Source: Synaphobranchus kaupii (Eukaryota; Chordata; Actinopteri; Anguilliformes; Synaphobranchidae). From it: a stretch of 64,000 nt of DNA. Location of the stretch: NCBI GenBank assembly GCA_029718625.1, contig CM056380.1:111358302-111422301 (forward strand), written 5' to 3'. The position numbers and the translations under genes are program-made. The notes below the pieces were generated by a model that saw only the letters and a list, made by a program, of their open reading frames with translations, did no database searches and was not told the origin of the DNA. Positions within the stretch are counted from its first letter, which is position 1. Every line of letters starts with the position of its first letter. Of this stretch, positions 32,554 through 43,336 are shown in pieces.

Positions 32554-33270
32554 CTCCCTCTGCAGGCCTTTATTTTCACACACATGCAGGTACAACTGCT
32601 GCAGACATACCTGCAACTAGTCATCCTGTCCTAGATTTCATTGAGCCAGCACTATTGACCTCAAGGTGGATGAGAATCATGCTTTTTGGAAGCATTGTAT
32701 CATGTTAAATATTAATAGTGTTATTAATTAAGTCATTTTCTGCATCTTGTAAGTGTAAAAGTGCACTGGGTTGTAAGATATTGGTGATGACCTAGTTTGT
32801 TTTAAAATGTCAAGCTTTCTGAGATCAATTTATTTCCAATAGACCAAGAAAGCAAAGAGAATGAGTAAATTATATTACTACAGTGAATGACTACATGCTG
32901 ATATTTAAGTTTCGAAGCACCACTTGAATCACAAAAAAAATGCATATTACTACTTACCAGTGGAGCAATAATGACTGACGTGAAGGTCACTGCTTTCACA
33001 TACTCAACTTCTCTAAGGCATAAAGGAAATGGAGGCTACAGTTTGCTCATACAACCGTGTCCAACTGTGCTTGTGAAGAAATAAACATTTGAATGTTATC
33101 GTGAGTTAACAGTTGGCGATTAAATAAAGGCCTGAGTGTTTTGGCATTTTTTTATGACTAAAGGATATTTCAATACTAAATCTGCCAACATATTTTTCTT
33201 GGTTTTCCACAAAGGTGGTTGGTCATAAATTCAAAAGAAATGTGCTTTTATAGAAAAGCATATTTTTACA
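32554..33270. other. Intergenic DNA between COMTD1 fragment and IFIT gene 2 3' region
   Basis: Contains a CTG GTAAGTAGTA donor-like sequence on the minus strand near 32955, also kept in unit 3 near 39720, but no open exon I can support. Otherwise AT-rich with no gene. Confidence 0.5.
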
Positions 33271-33768
33271 TACATAAATTGACCCCAAGAACAAGTGTGC
33301 GCAATTTTGTAATCCTACTAGGCCAAGTTACAAAATATAAGCAAAGCCAACTGACTGTAAGCCTGTGGGTAGGTTGCATTAGCTTGCAGTGCCTGTGGGA
33401 TGGCAGGGTATTTGGATGCAAAAAGGCAGACACAAGGATTCACCCTTAAATGTACTTTAATCCTTGGACAATATACAGACTGGATGTTTCACATCCACAC
33501 ACAGTACTTCAAGTTATTGCTCACAACTGACTTTAAGGGTAGCAATTACATAAAATGAAAGATCCATTCCTGCTCCTGCTCACTTTCACTCAAGCCACAA
33601 TTACAGAGGCCCAAGTACATACAATGCTTACAACATCTCCAACAGTATTCTTGCTATTCAGTGCAATAAGCGGAGTACATTAATGTAACATGTCATGTGA
33701 TTTTTCTTGTCTGTATGGTTAATGAACACCTTGAGGTAAAGCAAATTGCAAAATGATAGACAGACCTT

Positions 33769-35107
33769 CTAATGAGTGGCGCCAGTAGTTAGCTGGACAG
33801 AAAGGAATTTTTCAATTTCAGTACGCATGGAAGTCTCCGCCGATTCTGTGATTTGGAGCAGCCTCGTCCGACACTTTTCCCAGTCTGTCGATATGTTCTG
33901 CAGCTTCATCCCTTCCATGTAGTGGGTCACAGCGGTTCTCATGGAGTCCATGTGGTACTTCTGGAAGTCTCCGTACATGCGATGCAGAGCCTGTCGGTCG
34001 GCGGGCTTCAGGTCGTAACGAGCAAACATTTCCTGGAACATGCCCTCTGCCGTTTCCACGTCCTTAACCTCGGCGTACCTCATCGCCAACTCCAGTTGGG
34101 GGTAAAAGTAGGAGGGGTTGAGACGAACTTCCTCCTCCTTGTGAGGAATGGAGCGAAGGATCAGCTCTTGGTCATCCGGGAGTCCGTTCCCTCTAATGGC
34201 TTTCCAGCGGTAGTTGTTGGATATCTCGTGGTGTAGCCGGGCGGAATCTGGGACTATCTTCAGCATCTTCTCAAGCGCATGCAACGCCATGTCGTAGTTC
34301 TGCACTTTCCTCAGAAACCTTCCCACCCTTAGAACTACGCAGAAGTTGTTTGGTGACACTTCTAGAGCTTTCTTTATGTAATTCCCTGCCTCCAATGTTT
34401 TCCCGTTGTTTTGGAACACACGGGCCAGGTAAACCATGATCATGCCGTTGTCTGGGTCGAGCTCCAGGGCTTTTTTGAGCTGCTTCACACTCCGTGACGT
34501 GCTCAACGGGATCTTCTCTCCATTTTTGATCCTCCAGCCGTCCCATCGGAAGAGGGAGAAGGCGCAGCCCGTGTTCCATTCCTTATCATTGGGTTCCGTC
34601 TGCAGGGCCTCTTTGAAGCAGTCTTTGGCGTCCTGATAGTGATTTTTGGAGAAATTCAGGAAGGACCAGGCCTTCTCCCCGAGAACCTCGCGATGGAGGG
34701 CCGCCGGTGGCAGCGTTGGGAACCTCTCGTTGATCTCCTCGAGCCTCCACAGGTACGTCTCGGCTTCACGGTCGTCGCCCATGAGGTGGTGCACCCAAGC
34801 CAAGTTTCCGTACGTCACGATGCAGCTCTTTGCATTGTCCGCGTTTTCCTCCACAGCGTTGCCCAGGTAGCCCAGGGCCTCTTGATTACAGCCCTGCAGG
34901 TGTTTGACATAAGCAAGGTGGTTATAGATTCTGCCCTTCAGATTGATCTCCTGTGGTAGAGAGTCCTCTGGTAGGGATACAACGTCGCGGAATTTGGCCT
35001 CCAGGAAGTTGAGATTCACGTCCTGTGCAGTCAAGCCCCAGGTGAAGTGGCATTCCAGCTTCTCCAGGTCATTTCTCAGATTCTCATTTTCTTCACCACT
35101 TCCAGCA
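33769..35107 (-). CDS. ifit: IFIT gene 2, main exon (exon 2)
   Basis: Same architecture as gene 1: acceptor CTTCTAG at 35108, exon 1 at 36401-36405, predicted 447 residues. TPR-like repeats fill the protein as in gene 1, with scattered substitutions. The C-terminus differs: after IEKFL it ends SVQLTTGATH, eight residues longer than gene 1, because the stop used by gene 1 is bypassed and a stop at 33769 is reached. No internal stop. Likely interferon-inducible from the ISRE-like site at 36556-36569. The TTG at 35034 is not the start. Confidence 0.9.
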
Positions 35108-35622
35108 CTAGAAGGCGAGGAACTGATTAGCGAGACTCATATTTAATACAATACCTGTGTCATTACTTCACCAATTAGGATCTCCCACTACTGGGACATG
35201 TGTGAAGTACATGTCTAAATGGAATACATCACTAATCCAGTCGCTATTGTGATGCGATCATACAATTAAGCTACATTTTACTCAACAGAGGATTTATAAT
35301 TAATAAATTAATTGCATAATACATTTAGCCAAGAAAATACTTCTTCCAGTTTTAACCCTAGAATGCACAATATATTGAATACCCCTAGAACGCACGACAT
35401 GGGTCCAAATGGACCCGTATTCATTTCCTATGGAATTTTATGCATAGCTGAGGGTCTTGTTGTTAACAAACATAATGTTACTGTTTAGAGCTTGAAAAGC
35501 TGTGAGTTACTGTATGTACTGTGTGTATGACATGTGCTGAAAAGTAACAACAGAACATAATTCAAGCATTCTTGTGTGTCCAAATCATTTATAATTGTTT
35601 TAACAAAATACCTATAGCATAG

Positions 35623-35664
<42 letters not shown>

Positions 35665-36400
35665 GCTTGAGATGCACAATCTAGTAACAAATGTGAAAAA
35701 GTACTTTTAATGATCAAAACAAGAAATTTTTATGAATTCCTGTATCATTACATAATGAAAATAATCTCAGAGATATAGCCATGAACCACTCAGGCTCAGC
35801 CATACATCAAATAACATTGTAAATGAATACGGGTCCTTTATGACCCGTGTTGTCAAATTTGGGGTAGTAATACAAATATGATTTTTATTCAAAACCTAAG
35901 AAAGGAAAAATAAATATGATCAGAAACAAGATAATTAATGAATACTTTGAATATGAAATGAATAGGCAAATTAATTAAAAAGAGGTAACAAAGACGACCC
36001 TCAGCTGTGCATCAAATTCCATAGGAAATGAATACGGGTCCATTTGGACCCATGTTCTGCATTTTAGGGGTAATCATACAAAAACACTTTTTATTCTAAA
36101 TGTAAAAACTTAAAAATTTAAATAATGGTATTTGAGCATAAAAAACAAATAAATTGAGGATGCCCTAGAATCCTGAATGATAAAAAATACAACAAAAAAC
36201 AAAACTCACCTTTCTAGGGTTAATTCACATTTAAAGGCAAAGTTTGTTTTTTTCTGTTTAGACACACTTCACCAATTTAAATGCTGGAGTGTGGCCATTT
36301 GTGCCATAAAAAAACATTTAATTGATTTACTGTGCATTACTTCTGTTTAATGTCATCTACCACAGTGATGTTAAAAGAAAGAAATAAGAAAGGGACATAC
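35108..36400 (-). other. Intron of IFIT gene 2
   Basis: 1293 bp with donor GTATGT next to the ATG-AG exon and acceptor CTTCTAG. Mostly occupied by the MITE at 35356-36219. Confidence 0.72.
35356..36219. mobile_element. piggyBac-like MITE in IFIT gene 2 intron
   Basis: TTAA on both sides (35352-35355, 36220-36223). Left end CCCTAGAATGCAC, right end shortened to TTTCTAGGG, so a small deletion removed part of the right terminal repeat. Contains (CA)n at 35626-35662. Confidence 0.82.
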
Positions 36401-36405
36401 CTCAT
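36401..36405 (-). CDS. ifit: IFIT gene 2, first coding exon (ATG AG)
   Basis: ATGAG with donor GTATGTCC on the minus strand, same arrangement as units 1 and 2 of the array. Confidence 0.78.
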
Positions 36406-36509
36406 ATTTGCAGACAAGAGTCCGACACTGTTACACTGCAGTATTTAATACCCTCAGAATAGCATGTAACCAGGAGTAGGCTGAATACAAACATTGGGTT
36501 GAGCTTAAA

Positions 36510-36519
36510 CTTATATAAG
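36510..36519 (-). promoter_or_regulatory. TATA box of IFIT gene 2
   Basis: CTTATATAAG about 105 bp before the ATG. Confidence 0.7.
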
Positions 36520-36555
36520 GGTGGCTTGACTCCCTGCCAAAGGTGTGTTACCTTA

Positions 36556-36569
36556 AGTTTCGTCTTCCA
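36556..36569 (-). promoter_or_regulatory. ISRE with one core mismatch (IFIT gene 2)
   Basis: AGTTTCGTCTTCCA, one base away from the AGTTTCNNTTTC core, just upstream of the TATA box. Confidence 0.65.
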
Positions 36570-36601
36570 GAAAATGCACTGAAACCAAACAAGAGGAACT
36601 G

Positions 36602-37004
36602 GTTCCTGATGTGTGTGACCCAGCAACGTCAAAAGACTCTTGATATTTTATTTTCAGGTACTCTTACAAGCGATACTATCTAACCTCTCTGCATTTGAAT
36701 GGATCTCTATGGGAATTGGGGGCTGGAACTAGATTAAGCTGTCAATTACACAGGAATAGTATGGAACACATGGTTAGCTAAATGTGTGTAAGTCATCAAG
36801 GGGTTGAGGTATCAAATTAGCCTCAAACCATCACTCTGCTGCCAGATATGCAGTAGATATGGATTGGTCATTTTAAGGGTTGTTTCTCCTGACTTATTTT
36901 CCTATTGAACTCTATGGAAAAATGTGCCAGAATGCAATGTGCTGGAGTACAGAGCCAAAATAACAAAAATTGTGTCACTGTCCAAATACTTATGGACCTG
37001 ACTG
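36602..37004. mobile_element. Tc1/mariner-type MITE, right part only (unit 3)
   Basis: Starts abruptly at TTCCTGATGTGTGTGACC (internal in the other copies) and ends GGACCTGACTG before TA. The left half and about 500 bp of flank are deleted, which brings the MITE remnant within 200 bp of the ATG of IFIT gene 2. Confidence 0.8.
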
Positions 37005-37790
37005 TATGTGGAGCACTATGTGCGTATATTAAGTTATATAAACTGAAGAAAATAAAATTGAAACAACATGAAATATATGTTTAGATATTTAATACCCAAC
37101 ATAAGTTTTGTGATATGTGTAGGATATCTAATATTTAGATATATATAAGTAAAGTACCCCCCCCCCCCCCCACTTCTCTCTATCTCTGTCGCTCTCTGTC
37201 TCTCTCTCACTCACTTACCCCCACCAACATCAAAGATAAGCCAGTCTTTGTCATAAATGACATAATATTCTTGAATCGTTCAGCATTGAATAAGGCCTGG
37301 TAATTTATGAAAAACATACAACTGTATGAAATAAACATAATTTCATTCATAATTCCAGTTGATGCATTGTAAATTATTCATGTGCAAATCATGATTACTT
37401 TTCAGTTCGTATGCAGTCAGGTAAGGTGGGACATACGATATAGAAAATGTGGGAAAACTCGTTATTTTACTGTAATTCTCTTACTGTAATGGTTATTCAT
37501 GAAGTATTTTAATTCTATTATTTATTAATGATACACTAAATAAAACTTAAATCAGCAGTGAGTGAGGGATACTCTAACTCTTTAGAGATGAGGGATATTA
37601 TGATTTGTTATATTGTGCTGATGTAGCTCAGATCGGCTACACGAGTTAGCACATGAAAGTCTACTAAAGAATATGAAGCCATGTCTGAGAGAATTCTGGG
37701 ACATTTCTAGTCATGTAAAAAGGGAGTGAAATGCCACACAATTATCATTCTGCTTGGTAGTAACCCCCCCCCCATGTATTTTATTATGTT
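37005..37790. other. Intergenic DNA with poly-C and TCTC-rich tract
   Basis: Holds C(14) near 37158-37171 and a TCTCTC-rich run to about 37210, then sequence shared with units 1 and 2. The 70-codon conserved frame of the other units is missing. No gene was seen. Confidence 0.6.
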
Positions 37791-37792
37791 TA

Positions 37793-37912
37793 TCAGCGTT
37801 TGAAGGCCAGCGTAAGGCCGTCCCCCACAGTGAGCATGCTCAGATCGATCCTGTCGTCTTTGTAGTTTCTTGTTCAGCCTGTTGATGGTCTGTGAGGACA
37901 GGTCGTCCATGC
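37793..37912 (-). pseudogene. comtd1: COMTD1-like last-exon fragment (unit 3, frameshifted)
   Basis: Same fragment as unit 2, with the C-terminal [15 protein letters not shown] coding kept and the upstream MDDLSSQTINRLNKK in a different frame. Two bases are missing between them relative to unit 2. Confidence 0.62.
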
Positions 37913-38111
37913 TTTTTGGAAGCATTGTATCATGTTATATATTAATAGTGTTATTAATGAAGTCATTTTCTGCATCTTGTAAGTGTAAAAGTGCACTGGG
38001 TTGTAAGATATTGGTGATGACCTAGTTAGTTTTAAAATGTCAAGCTTTTTGAGATCAATTTATTTCCAATAGACCAAGAAAGCAAGCAGAATGAGTAAAT
38101 TATATTACTAC

Positions 38112-39639
38112 TGTCATGGTTTTTGACGCCTTTTTCCCCATGCGGTCGTTTTCCTCGGTCACCACGCGAGGGCGCTGCCCTTTAGTGGAAGTTTGCTGCG
38201 CCCGTCTTGATTGCGATGCTTCTGTCAGCATCCACACCTGTGCGTGGTTACCTGGGAGTTATTTAAGCCCAGGTTTCCGTCGTTCTGGGCTTCAATATTA
38301 TTGTGTATTATTTTGCGTTATTTGCACTGTTGGGTGTGTGGTATTATTTTGCCCTCTGTTTGCCTTAGCCAGTATGGTTATGTTTAGGTATTTTAGGAAA
38401 CCATTTTTGCTCCCTTTTGTTTGATTGGAGTTTTGCGGGACTTGCGTTGAGCTTTAAGGTTAAATTCCTTTTTTTTTTATGCTCGTTTCAGTCACCGCTT
38501 CCTGGTCCTTCCTTTTCCTCGTTACCTTTCCCCTTATTGAGATGCAAGGCTTAATCATACTGAGATGTAGGGCTTTATCTATACTGTGAGTCAGGGCGTT
38601 TATTCGTTTTTTGTGCCATTATGCTACTCGCCTGTTCTTACGCTTTTCGTTACCGAGGCAGGGCGTTTATTATTTCTGGCTCTTTAGTTCCATCGCTCGT
38701 AGAAGTATAGGGCAGTAGTTCTTTTCTATTTCGCCTTGTTTGGTTTTCTTACTGCGAAACCAGGCGTTTGTGCTTCTACTCATTTGCGTGTGACAGTGAG
38801 CCGGTTAGTAGCTTCTGCAAGTTTGTTCCCTGTTTTGTCTCCTTCTCGTGGACTACTTTTCCCCTTTGTGGTGAGTCAGGGCTTTTCATTATATTGAGAG
38901 GCAGGGCATTTATTTTCTACTAGGCGTGCGTTAGTCTTTTGCTAGTAAAGGTATGGGACGGCGGTTAACTTCTACTCACCTGTAAAATGTTTCTCTCTCC
39001 TGGGAGATCGGGCGTTTATCCCTTTGTTTTTTGCATGTGATTGCGAGCCTATGAAAGTAGCCATGGAACGTTAGATCTCAGTTCCTTTCGCCTTCTCGTT
39101 ATCTTCCCCTTTATTGAGAGGCAGGGCGTTTATTTTCTACTCGGCTTGCGTTAGTCATTGAGCTGGTAAATATCCGGAACTGCTGTTCTGGTCGCCATTA
39201 GGTACATGTCTTCCTATAGGGAGACTGGGCGATTTTGTTGACATGTGTGCGTGTGACTGCGAGTCTATGAAAGTAGCCTTGGAACGTTAGATATCTGTTC
39301 CTTTCGCTTTCTCGTTACCATTTCACTTTAGTATCTCGTTTCTTTACTGTTTTGTATACGTTTTGAGTATTCAGTGTTTTTTAGCTCGTTGTGTTTTCCG
39401 AGCCTCGAGATGTGTTGCTCTTTTGTAACATTCGCCCGGTTATACCGGTTGCTTTTGGTTACGCCCCATTTTTCCTAGTTCCCGTATTTCCCTCCAGTGA
39501 GAGTAGGAACTAGGCCATTTGCTTTAATCCTTATATTTCCCTATATATGGGGTCTCTCCGTCTTAGTGGCCTATTAAGATTAATGAATCCCCTTGCTGCG
39601 TTTGGTCCCTCCAACCTCACACGTCATGCCCCCATTACA
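38112..39639 (+). mobile_element. Solo LTR, 1.5 kb, with internal degenerate repeats
   Basis: 1528 bp from TGTCATGG to CCCATTACA, flanked by ACTAC (38107-38111 and 39640-39644). Units 1 and 2 and the flanking alignment show an uninterrupted site (TTACTACAGTGAATG near 32874). TG...CA ends and a 5-bp duplication point to a solo LTR. Inside, variants of GAGGCAGGGCGTTTATT recur about eight times between 38585 and 39232. The strand is a guess. Confidence 0.8.
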
Positions 39640-40578
39640 ACTACAGTGAATGACTACATGCTGATATTTAAGTTTTGAAGCTTCGCTTGAATCACAAAAA
39701 AAAATGCATATTACTACTTACCAGTGGGGCAATAATGACTGACGTGAAGGTCACTGGTTTCAAATACTCAACTTCTCTAAGGCATAACGGAAATGGAGGC
39801 TACAGTTTGCTCACACAACCTTGTCCAACTGTGTTTGTGAAGAAATAAACACTTGAATGTTATTGTGAGTTAACAGTTGGCGATTAAATAAAGGCCTGAG
39901 TGTTTTGGCATTTTTTTATGACTAAAAGATATTTCAATACTAAATCTGCCAACATATTTTTTCTTGGTTTTCCACCAAGGTGGTTGGTCATAAATTCAAA
40001 ATAAATGTCCTTTTATAGAAAAGCATATTTTTACATACATAAATTGACCCCAAGAACAAGTGTGCGCAATTTTGTAATCCTACTAGGCCAAGTTGCAAAA
40101 TATAAGCAAAGCCAACTGACTGTAAGCCTGTGGGTAGGTTGCATTAGCTTGCAGTGCCTGTGGGATGGCAGGGTATTTGGAAGCAAAAAGGTTGACACAA
40201 GGATTCACCCTTAAATGTACTTTAATCCTTGGACAATATACAGACTGGATGTTTTACATCCACACACAGTACTTCAAGTTATTGCTCATAACTGACTTTA
40301 AGGGTAGCAATTACATAAAATGAAAGATCCATTCCTGCTCCTGCTCACTTTCACTCAAGCCACAATTACACGAGGCCCAAGTACATACAATGCAATCAAC
40401 AGTATTCTTGCTATTCAGTGCAATAAGCGGAGTACATTAATGTAACATATCACGTGATTTTTCTTGTCTGTATGGTTAATGAACACCTTGAGGTAAAGCA
40501 AACTGCAAAATGATAGACACACCTTCTAATGCGTGGCGCCAATAACTAGCTACCTCTTCAATCATAAAAACTGTTGTG

Positions 40579-41896
40579 CTAGAAAGAAGAAAGGAATTCT
40601 TCAATTTCAAAATGCATGGCAGTCTCCGGCAATTCGATGATTTGGAGCAGCCTCTTCCGACACTTTTCCCAGTCTGTCGATATGTTCTGCAGCCTCATCC
40701 CTTTCATGTAGTGGGTCACAGCGGTTCTCATGGAGCCCATGTGGTACTTCTGGAAGTCTCCGTACATGCGATGCAGAGCCTGTCGGTCGGCGGGCTTCAG
40801 GTCGGGACGAGCGAACATTTCCTGGAACATGCGCTCTGCCCTTTCCACGTCCTTAACCTCGGCGTACCTCTTCGCCAAGTCCAGTTGGGGGTAAAAGTAG
40901 GAGGGGTTGAGACGAACTTCCTCCTTCTTGTGAGAAATGGAGCGAAGGATCAGCTCTCGTTCATCCTGGTGTCTTTTCGCTCTAATGGCTTTCCAGCGGT
41001 AGTTGTTGGATATCTCCTGGTGTACCCGGGCGGAATCTGGGACTATCTTCAGCATCTTCTTAAGCGCATGCAACGCCATGTCGTAATTCTCCACTTTCCT
41101 CAGAAACTTTCCCACCCTTAGAACTACGCTGAGGTTGTTTGGTGACACTTCTAGAGCTTTCCTCATGTGATTCCATGCCTCCAACTTTTTCCTGTTGTAT
41201 TGGAATACGAGGGCCAGGTAAACCATGATCACGCCGTTGTCTGGGTCGAGCTCCAGGGCTCTCTCCAGCTGCTTCACACTCCGCGACGTGCTCAACGGAA
41301 TCTGCTCCCCACTCATGATTCTCCAGCCGTCCCATCGGAAGAGGGAGAAGGCGTAGCCCGTGTTCCATTCCTTATCGTCAGGTTCCCTCTGCAGGGCCTC
41401 GTAGAAGCACTCTTTGGCGTCCTGTTAGTGATTTTTGGAGAACTTCAGGAGGGACCAGGCCTTCTCCCCGAAAACCTTGCAATGGAGGGCCGCCGGTGGG
41501 GGCGTTGGGAAGCTCTCGTTGATCTCCTCGAGCCTCCGCAGGTACGTCTCGGCTTCACGGTCGTCTCCCATGAGGTGGTGCACCCAAGCCAAGTTTCCGT
41601 ACGTCACGATGCAGCTCTTTGCATTGTCCGCGTTTTCCTCCACAGCTTTGCCCAGGTAGCCCAGGGCCTCTTGATTACAGCCCTGCAGGTGTTTGACATA
41701 AGCAAGGTGGTTATAGGTTCTGCCCTTCAGATTGATCTCCTGTGGTAGGGCGTCCTCTGGTAGGGATACAACGTCGCGGAATTTGACCTCAAGGAAGTTG
41801 AGATTCACGTCCTGTGCAGTCAAGCCCCAGGTGAAGTGGCATTCCAGCTTCTCCAGTTCACTTCTCAGATTCTCATTTTCTTCACCACTTCCAGCA
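40579..41896 (-). pseudogene. ifit: IFIT gene 3, main exon, with premature stop
   Basis: Same exon as genes 1 and 2, acceptor CTTCTAG at 41897. A TAA at 41425-41427 stands where genes 1 and 2 have TAT (tyrosine in KNHYQDAK), at about codon 159, which removes all but the first two or three TPRs. The downstream frame (40579-41424) is otherwise open for about 280 codons with all later repeats, ending EEFLSSF. An ATG at 41316 could in principle start a shorter product. Its exon 1 is not in the window because its intron contains the ERV nest of block B. A single-base sequencing error at the stop is possible. Confidence 0.85.
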
Positions 41897-42090
41897 CTAG
41901 AAGGCGAGAAACTGATTAGCGAGCCTCATATTTAATACAACTCCTGTGTCATTACTTCACCAATTAGGATTTCCCACGTTTGACGTACGTACATGTATAA
42001 ATGGAATACATCACTAATCCAATCACTATGGTGATGCGATCACACAATTAAGCTATATTTTACTCAACAGAGGATTTATAATTAATTGCA

Positions 42091-42277
42091 CAAGATGAAG
42101 AGAAACGGGAGTCCGCACTCAAATCACAATGAAAGTTATCAAAAAATAAACCTCTTGGCAACTTCAAACTTCTTCATACTCGTTTAGACTTTATTTGCGA
42201 ACATTAAGATAAACAAACATTTTTCGGACTAAGCCGTTTTCAGTACTCTTGAGCGCAGGTTAATAATCATCAGTTTG
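42091..42277 (-). mobile_element. SINE-like or LINE 3'-end insert with 12-bp target duplication
   Basis: 187 bp flanked by TAATTAATTGCA on both sides (42079-42090, 42278-42289). Genes 1 and 2 have the single-copy site. On the minus strand it reads ACTGAAAACGGCTTAGTCCG followed by AATAAAGTC and a GTGCGGACTCCCGTTTCTCT end, a style I associate with fish SINEs or LINE tails. The exact family is not recognised. Confidence 0.65.
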
Positions 42278-42328
42278 TAATTAATTGCATAATACATTTA
42301 GCCAAGAAAATACCTCTTACAGTTTTAA

Positions 42329-43239
42329 CCCTAGAATGCACAATATATTGAATACCCCTAGAATGCACGACATGGCTCGAAATGGACCCGTATTCATTTC
42401 CAAAGGAATTTGATGCATAGCTGAGGGTCTTGTTGTTAACAGCGTTGTTTTTTTTTACAAACATATTGTTACTGTTTAGAGCTTCAAAAACTGTGAGTTA
42501 CTGTATGTACTGTGTGTATGACGTGCTGAAAAGTAACAACGAAACATAATTCAATCTGTTACGTCTTCCGTTCCCTTCCTTTTGTTCTCCCTGTTTTCCC
42601 TACTCCGCTTGTTTCATGTCTTGTTTTTACTTTTACCCTGTCTGCCTTTCGTGTTGTGCAGGCTGGGCGTGGTTTTCCTTCTCGTTTCCTCATTATCTCT
42701 CGCCTATCACTTTGCATTCCTCACGCACATTCATCTGCTCATTCATTCTCGCATACATTCCTCACGCATCACTCATTAGTTTACTGATTAGCCGCAGTAC
42801 TTAGTATCCCTTCTCTCTCTGTCTCGCCGCCAGTTTGTTAAGCTTAGTCAAGTTGTCTGTGTTTAACCGTAACCCTGTCTGAGTTTTGCCTTTTCGGTTA
42901 CCCGCCAGCCTGCTCACCTGTACGCCCTTTAAACCCTCGCCAACCCCGCTTCCAGTCCATCACCATTCGCCTGCCATTCACCCTGCTGTGTTTCTGCTTC
43001 ACCATCCTCCTCCTCCTCCTCCTCCTCCTCCTCTGCCCCTTTGCCATCGCCAATCCCTCACCCCACTCGCCCTCTTCGTTGTTTGTTCGCTCTTTCATAA
43101 ACGTGCTCCGTGGAGCTTTTATTGTGAGTCTGTCTCCGAGTCCTGCATTTGGGTCCGTACCAGTTGAGGGAAACACAAGCATTCTTGTCTGTCCAAATCA
43201 TTTATAATTGCTTTAACAAAAAAACTATAGCATAGCCAC
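42329..43239. mobile_element. piggyBac-like MITE, left part (cut by ERV), gene 3 intron
   Basis: Begins CCCTAGAATGCAC after TTAA (42325-42328) and runs to ATAGCCAC, where the ERV starts. Interrupted by the solo LTR at 42557-43175. Confidence 0.8.
42557..43175 (+). mobile_element. Probable Ty3/gypsy solo LTR
   Basis: 619 bp from TGTTACGTC to GAGGGAAACA. Flanks CAATC and CAAGC are a 5-bp duplication with one mismatch, and the other MITE copies show the intact site. It holds a (CCT)n run at 43003-43033 and the GAGTCCTGCATTTGGGTCC tail I associate with fish gypsy LTRs. The proline-rich frame across it is only the microsatellite. Confidence 0.72.
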
Positions 43240-43336
43240 TGTGAAGGAATTTTCTGGTTTACAATATGTGTGTATTATCATAAAGACAATCGCATGATTA
43301 TCATTAAGCATTTAATATAATAGATCAATTATATAT
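43240..43336 (+). repeat. ERV 5' LTR, first 97 bp (block B)
   Basis: Matches 20259-20355 with one difference seen (CGCATG versus CACATG). CCAC precedes it at 43236-43239. Interrupted by element X inside ATTATATAT, and the LTR resumes at 55671. Confidence 0.92.

Larger units (their letters stand above)
41897..43239 (-). other. Start of IFIT gene 3 intron (continues through block B)
   Basis: Contains the SINE-like insert, the left part of the piggyBac-like MITE and a solo LTR inside that MITE, then the ERV. Exon 1 should lie to the right of the window, near the equivalent of 21601 (about 68055 in this numbering). Confidence 0.65.

Noticed and set aside
32941..33030. Possible extra exon with donor CTG/GTAAGTAGTA on the minus strand
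   Set aside because: Conserved in units 2 and 3, but no open frame, acceptor or homology supports an exon.
42886..43167. Proline-rich 93-codon frame
   Set aside because: Driven by a (CCT)n microsatellite inside a solo LTR.
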